Positions 30,601-32,835 of a DNA stretch of 32,835 bases are shown one piece after another. The position numbers were made by a program, and so were the translations under genes. Source of the DNA: JANNRA01 sp031401035 (GTDB lineage: Bacteria; Desulfobacterota; Binatia; HRBIN30; CADEER01); contig JANNRA010000019.1 in assembly GCA_031401035.1 (NCBI GenBank), positions 1 through 32,835 on the forward strand, read 5' to 3'. Within the stretch, counting starts at the first letter, position 1; the number at the start of each line of letters is the position of its first letter. The notes under the pieces are model-generated. The model ran no database searches. It saw only the letters and a program-made list of their open reading frames with translations, and was not told the origin of the DNA.

Positions 30601-31458
30601 GTGTTGGCACCGCTGCGCATCGCCGCGACATCCGCGATCGACATCGTCGCCGCGCTGAGCCGTTTGCCGGGTACCGGCAAGCCCGGCCGCACGCGTGTCA
30701 AGAACGCGCTCAACCGCGTCTATGGGCGTTGCGAAGAGGCTGGGGTCCTCGCACGGTTGCCCGCCTTCGACGAGCGCTACGACGACTATCCCGAGCTACG
30801 CATCTTCGAGGCCGGCTACGCCGACATCCGCAGCGAGTGTGAGCACCTGCTCCGGCACCGCGACGACCTGACTGACATCTCCAAGCTCGGTGGGGACTAC
30901 ACCGCCGGCGGCATCCACACGATTCGCTGGAAGGCCTTCATGTTCAAGTCGGGCCGCTTCATCGAAGAAAACTGCGCTCTGGCGCCGAAGACCGCCGCAC
31001 TCCTGCGGCAAGCCCCGAGCGTTTCCAATGCATTTCTCTCGATCCTCGAGCCGCGCCAGTACATCACGCCGCACTTCGGCTACTACAAGGGTTTCGTCCG
31101 CTATCACCTCGGCGTGATGATCCCCGACGACAATGCCGACCAGGCCTGCTGGCTGCGCGTCAACGCCGCCGCCGCGGACAACGCACGCCGCGACAAATCG
31201 CTGATCGATCGCGGGGAGAAGTACTACTGGCGCAACGGGCGCGGCGTCGTCTTCGACGACACCAATCTGCACGATGCCGCCAACGGCAGCGACCAGGTGC
31301 GCGTGGTGATGTGGCTCGACGTGGCGCGCAAGCTGCCGAGCGCGTTGGCGCTGTACAACCGCACGCTGCTCGCCGCACTGTACCACGAGCCGTCGATCCG
31401 CCGTTTTCGCGAGAACGCCGTTGTCCGCTTGCGCGGAGCCGGTCGCGTTTCCGGCTGA
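30601..31458 (+). CDS. Aspartyl/asparaginyl beta-hydroxylase-like 2-oxoglutarate dioxygenase
   Basis: 285 residues from GTG 30601. There is no ATG before the conserved part; TTG 30565 is an alternative start and neither has a clear ribosome-binding site. The AspH/LpxO-type domain (PF05118) is visible: 'ILEPRQYITPHFGYYKGFVR' with iron-binding His158, then 'YHLGVMIPDD', and 'GRGVVFDDTNLHDAANGSDQ' with His224 and the 2-oxoglutarate-binding Arg234. Like AspH it has two His ligands and no conserved carboxylate. Family members hydroxylate Asp/Asn residues or, as LpxO, lipid A acyl chains. Beside surface-glycan transferases, a lipid or glycolipid substrate is attractive but unproven. A hydrophobic N-terminal stretch may bring it to the membrane. 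Confidence 0.85.
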   Translation: MLAPLRIAATSAIDIVAALSRLPGTGKPGRTRVKNALNRVYGRCEEAGVLARLPAFDERYDDYPELRIFEAGYADIRSECEHLLRHRDDLTDISKLGGDYTAGGIHTIRWKAFMFKSGRFIEENCALAPKTAALLRQAPSVSNAFLSILEPRQYITPHFGYYKGFVRYHLGVMIPDDNADQACWLRVNAAAADNARRDKSLIDRGEKYYWRNGRGVVFDDTNLHDAANGSDQVRVVMWLDVARKLPSALALYNRTLLAALYHEPSIRRFRENAVVRLRGAGRVSG

Positions 31459-31597
31459 ATCGCCAGAATCCGCCGCAGGTACAGGTATTTGGCTCCGGTT
31501 CGCGGTCGCTGCCCAGGGGACGGATGAGCGGCGGGCGGCTGGCGCGGTTGGCTGCCGGAGCGTGACGCCGGTCCGCGACACCCCCACGCGGACCGCG

Positions 31598-31626
31598 TTG
31601 ACAGGCTGCTAACCCTGCTGTAGGCC
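31598..31626 (+). promoter_or_regulatory. Candidate promoter upstream of ffh
   Basis: A perfect -35 box, TTGACA (31598-31603), is followed by a 17-base spacer and TAGGCC (31621-31626), a poor -10. A TGTAGG two bases earlier is an alternative -10 with a shorter spacer. It would give a leader of about 30 bases before ATG 31666. The perfect -35 beside a housekeeping gene makes this credible. Confidence 0.45.
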
Positions 31627-31665
31627 TTTCGATTCGCCCGCGTCCGGGCGTCCCGTGCCCCCCAG

Positions 31666-32835
31666 ATGTTCGATTCGCTGAGCGACAAGCTCGAACAGAC
31701 CGTTAAGCGGCTGCGCGGGCACGGCAAGATCACCGAGCGCAACGTCGAGGACGCGGTCCGCGAGGTGCGCCTGGCGCTGCTCGAGGCCGACGTACAGCTC
31801 GACGTGGTGCGCGACTTCACCGAGCGGGTCCGCACCCAGGCGCTGGGCCAGGATGTGCTCGCCAGCCTGACGCCCGAGCAGCAGTTCATCAAGATCGTCC
31901 GCGCCGAGCTCTGCGCCCTGATGGGCGGCCAGGCGGTCGAGCTCAACCTGTCGGCGACCCCGCCGGTGGTGATCATGCTCGTCGGCCTCAACGGCGCCGG
32001 CAAGACGACCACCGTCGCCAAGCTGGCGCATTGGCTGAAGACGCAGAAGAAGCGCTCGCCGTACCTGGTGCCGGCCGACGTCTACCGCCCGGCCGCCATC
32101 GAGCAGCTCACCGCGCTGGCGCAGCAGATCGACGTGCCGGTGCACGCCACCGCGCCCGACGCCGACCCGGTGGCGGTGTGCCGCGACGGCGTCGCGGCGG
32201 CGCGCAACCGCGCCTGCGACGTGGTGCTGCTCGACACCGCCGGCCGCCTGCAGATCGACGACGCGCTGATGGCCGAGCTGGAGCGGATCCGCGCCGCCGT
32301 GCAACCGCACCAGACGCTGCTGGTGGTCGACGCGATGACCGGCCAGGACGCCGTCAACGTCGCCGCCGGCTTCCACGCCCGCACGCCACTGGGCGGCGTC
32401 GTCATCACCAAGCTCGACGGCGACGCGCGCGGCGGCGCCGCGCTGTCGGTGCGCGCCGTCACCGGCGCGCCGATCCTCTTCGCCGGCGTCGGCGAGAAAC
32501 TCGACGCGCTTGAGATCTTCCACCCCGACCGCATGGCGACGCGCATCCTCGGCATGGGCGACGTGCTGACGCTGATCGAGCGCGCCGAGTCGGCCTTCGA
32601 CGAGAAGCAGGCCCTGGCGCTGCAAAAGAAGCTGCGCCGCAACGAGTTCACGCTCGAGGACTTCCTGAAGCAGCTCCAGCAGGTGCGCCAGATGGGCCCG
32701 CTCCAGTCGCTGCTCGGGATGATGCCCGGGTTCTCGGGGCAGCAGCTGAAGGGCATGAAGGTCGACGAGAAGGAGCTCGACCGGGTCGAGGCCATCATCC
32801 GGTCGATGACGCCCGGCGAGCGCCGCAAGCCGGAG
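31666..32835 (+). CDS. ffh: Signal recognition particle GTPase Ffh, 3' end missing at window edge
   Basis: 390 codons from ATG 31666 to the right edge with no stop. Translation begins MFDSLSDKLEQTVKRLRGHG, the SRP54 N domain (1 to about 85) with 'VREVRLALLEADVQL'. The G domain shows P-loop GLNGAGKTTTVAKLA, 'PADVYRPAAIEQL', 'DTAGRLQ', 'DAMTGQDAVN' and 'TKLDGDARGGAA'. The Met-rich M domain has begun ('MGPLQSLLGMMPGF'), but its signal-sequence-binding end and the usual I-N-G-S-R-R stretch lie past the edge; about 60 residues are missing. With 4.5S RNA, which is not seen here, it targets membrane proteins to the translocon. A housekeeping gene and useful phylogenetic marker. No strong ribosome-binding site is visible. 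Confidence 0.97.
   Translation, partial: MFDSLSDKLEQTVKRLRGHGKITERNVEDAVREVRLALLEADVQLDVVRDFTERVRTQALGQDVLASLTPEQQFIKIVRAELCALMGGQAVELNLSATPPVVIMLVGLNGAGKTTTVAKLAHWLKTQKKRSPYLVPADVYRPAAIEQLTALAQQIDVPVHATAPDADPVAVCRDGVAAARNRACDVVLLDTAGRLQIDDALMAELERIRAAVQPHQTLLVVDAMTGQDAVNVAAGFHARTPLGGVVITKLDGDARGGAALSVRAVTGAPILFAGVGEKLDALEIFHPDRMATRILGMGDVLTLIERAESAFDEKQALALQKKLRRNEFTLEDFLKQLQQVRQMGPLQSLLGMMPGFSGQQLKGMKVDEKELDRVEAIIRSMTPGERRKPE

Overview
The window is uniformly very GC-rich. It contains bacterial genes on both strands, and no rRNA, tRNA, CRISPR array or insertion sequence that I can recognise. A lineage near the uncultured, GC-rich relatives of Deltaproteobacteria (for example Binatia/Desulfobacterota-like) would fit. 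The hints are a secreted protein with EF-hand/dockerin-like repeats and long Thr-Pro linkers, an HAE3-type RND exporter and a steroid-type P450. This placement is inference; ffh (31666 to the right edge) is the best marker in the window for testing it.

Left part (1-6529, all minus strand). A large RND exporter carrying a C-terminal cyclic-nucleotide-binding domain comes first, then a free-standing sensor-like membrane domain, a flippase-like membrane protein, a cytochrome P450 and a short-chain dehydrogenase cut by the left edge. The last three are packed like an operon and suggest oxidation and movement of a lipid or terpenoid-like compound; the substrate is unknown.

Middle-left (6530-15159). 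A plus-strand gene encodes an 888-residue exported protein: signal peptide, two EF-hand-like repeats, Thr-Pro linkers, two Cys-rich tandem repeats and a thaumatin-like domain split by a long insertion. After it come a ferritin-like predicted metal hydrolase, a DoxX-like protein, DUF427 (minus strand), an NDH-2-like flavoprotein and an SDR-DUF2867 protein.

Centre (15212-18936, minus strand). Ferrochelatase and Dps form an iron/haem pair. Downstream lie three tiny membrane proteins (57, 43 and 59 residues), two of which look like paralogues. A fused-subunit 3-oxoacid CoA-transferase stands upstream of the ferrochelatase.

Defence island (19126-26729, minus strand). This is a complete type I restriction-modification operon in the order hsdR-hsdS-[BrnT-like toxin]-[CopG/BrnA-like antitoxin]-[DUF2283]-hsdM-[unknown ORF with an R-D-x3-H motif like HEPN RNases]. 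The first four genes overlap by 4 bases at each junction. A toxin-antitoxin pair inside an RM operon, followed by a possible HEPN effector, is the most interesting system here.

Right part (26894-32835). There is an N-terminally truncated GT1-type glycosyltransferase, two overlapping GT4-type glycosyltransferases, a divergent aspartyl/asparaginyl beta-hydroxylase-like dioxygenase (a possible surface-glycan or lipid modification cluster), and ffh, which runs off the right edge.
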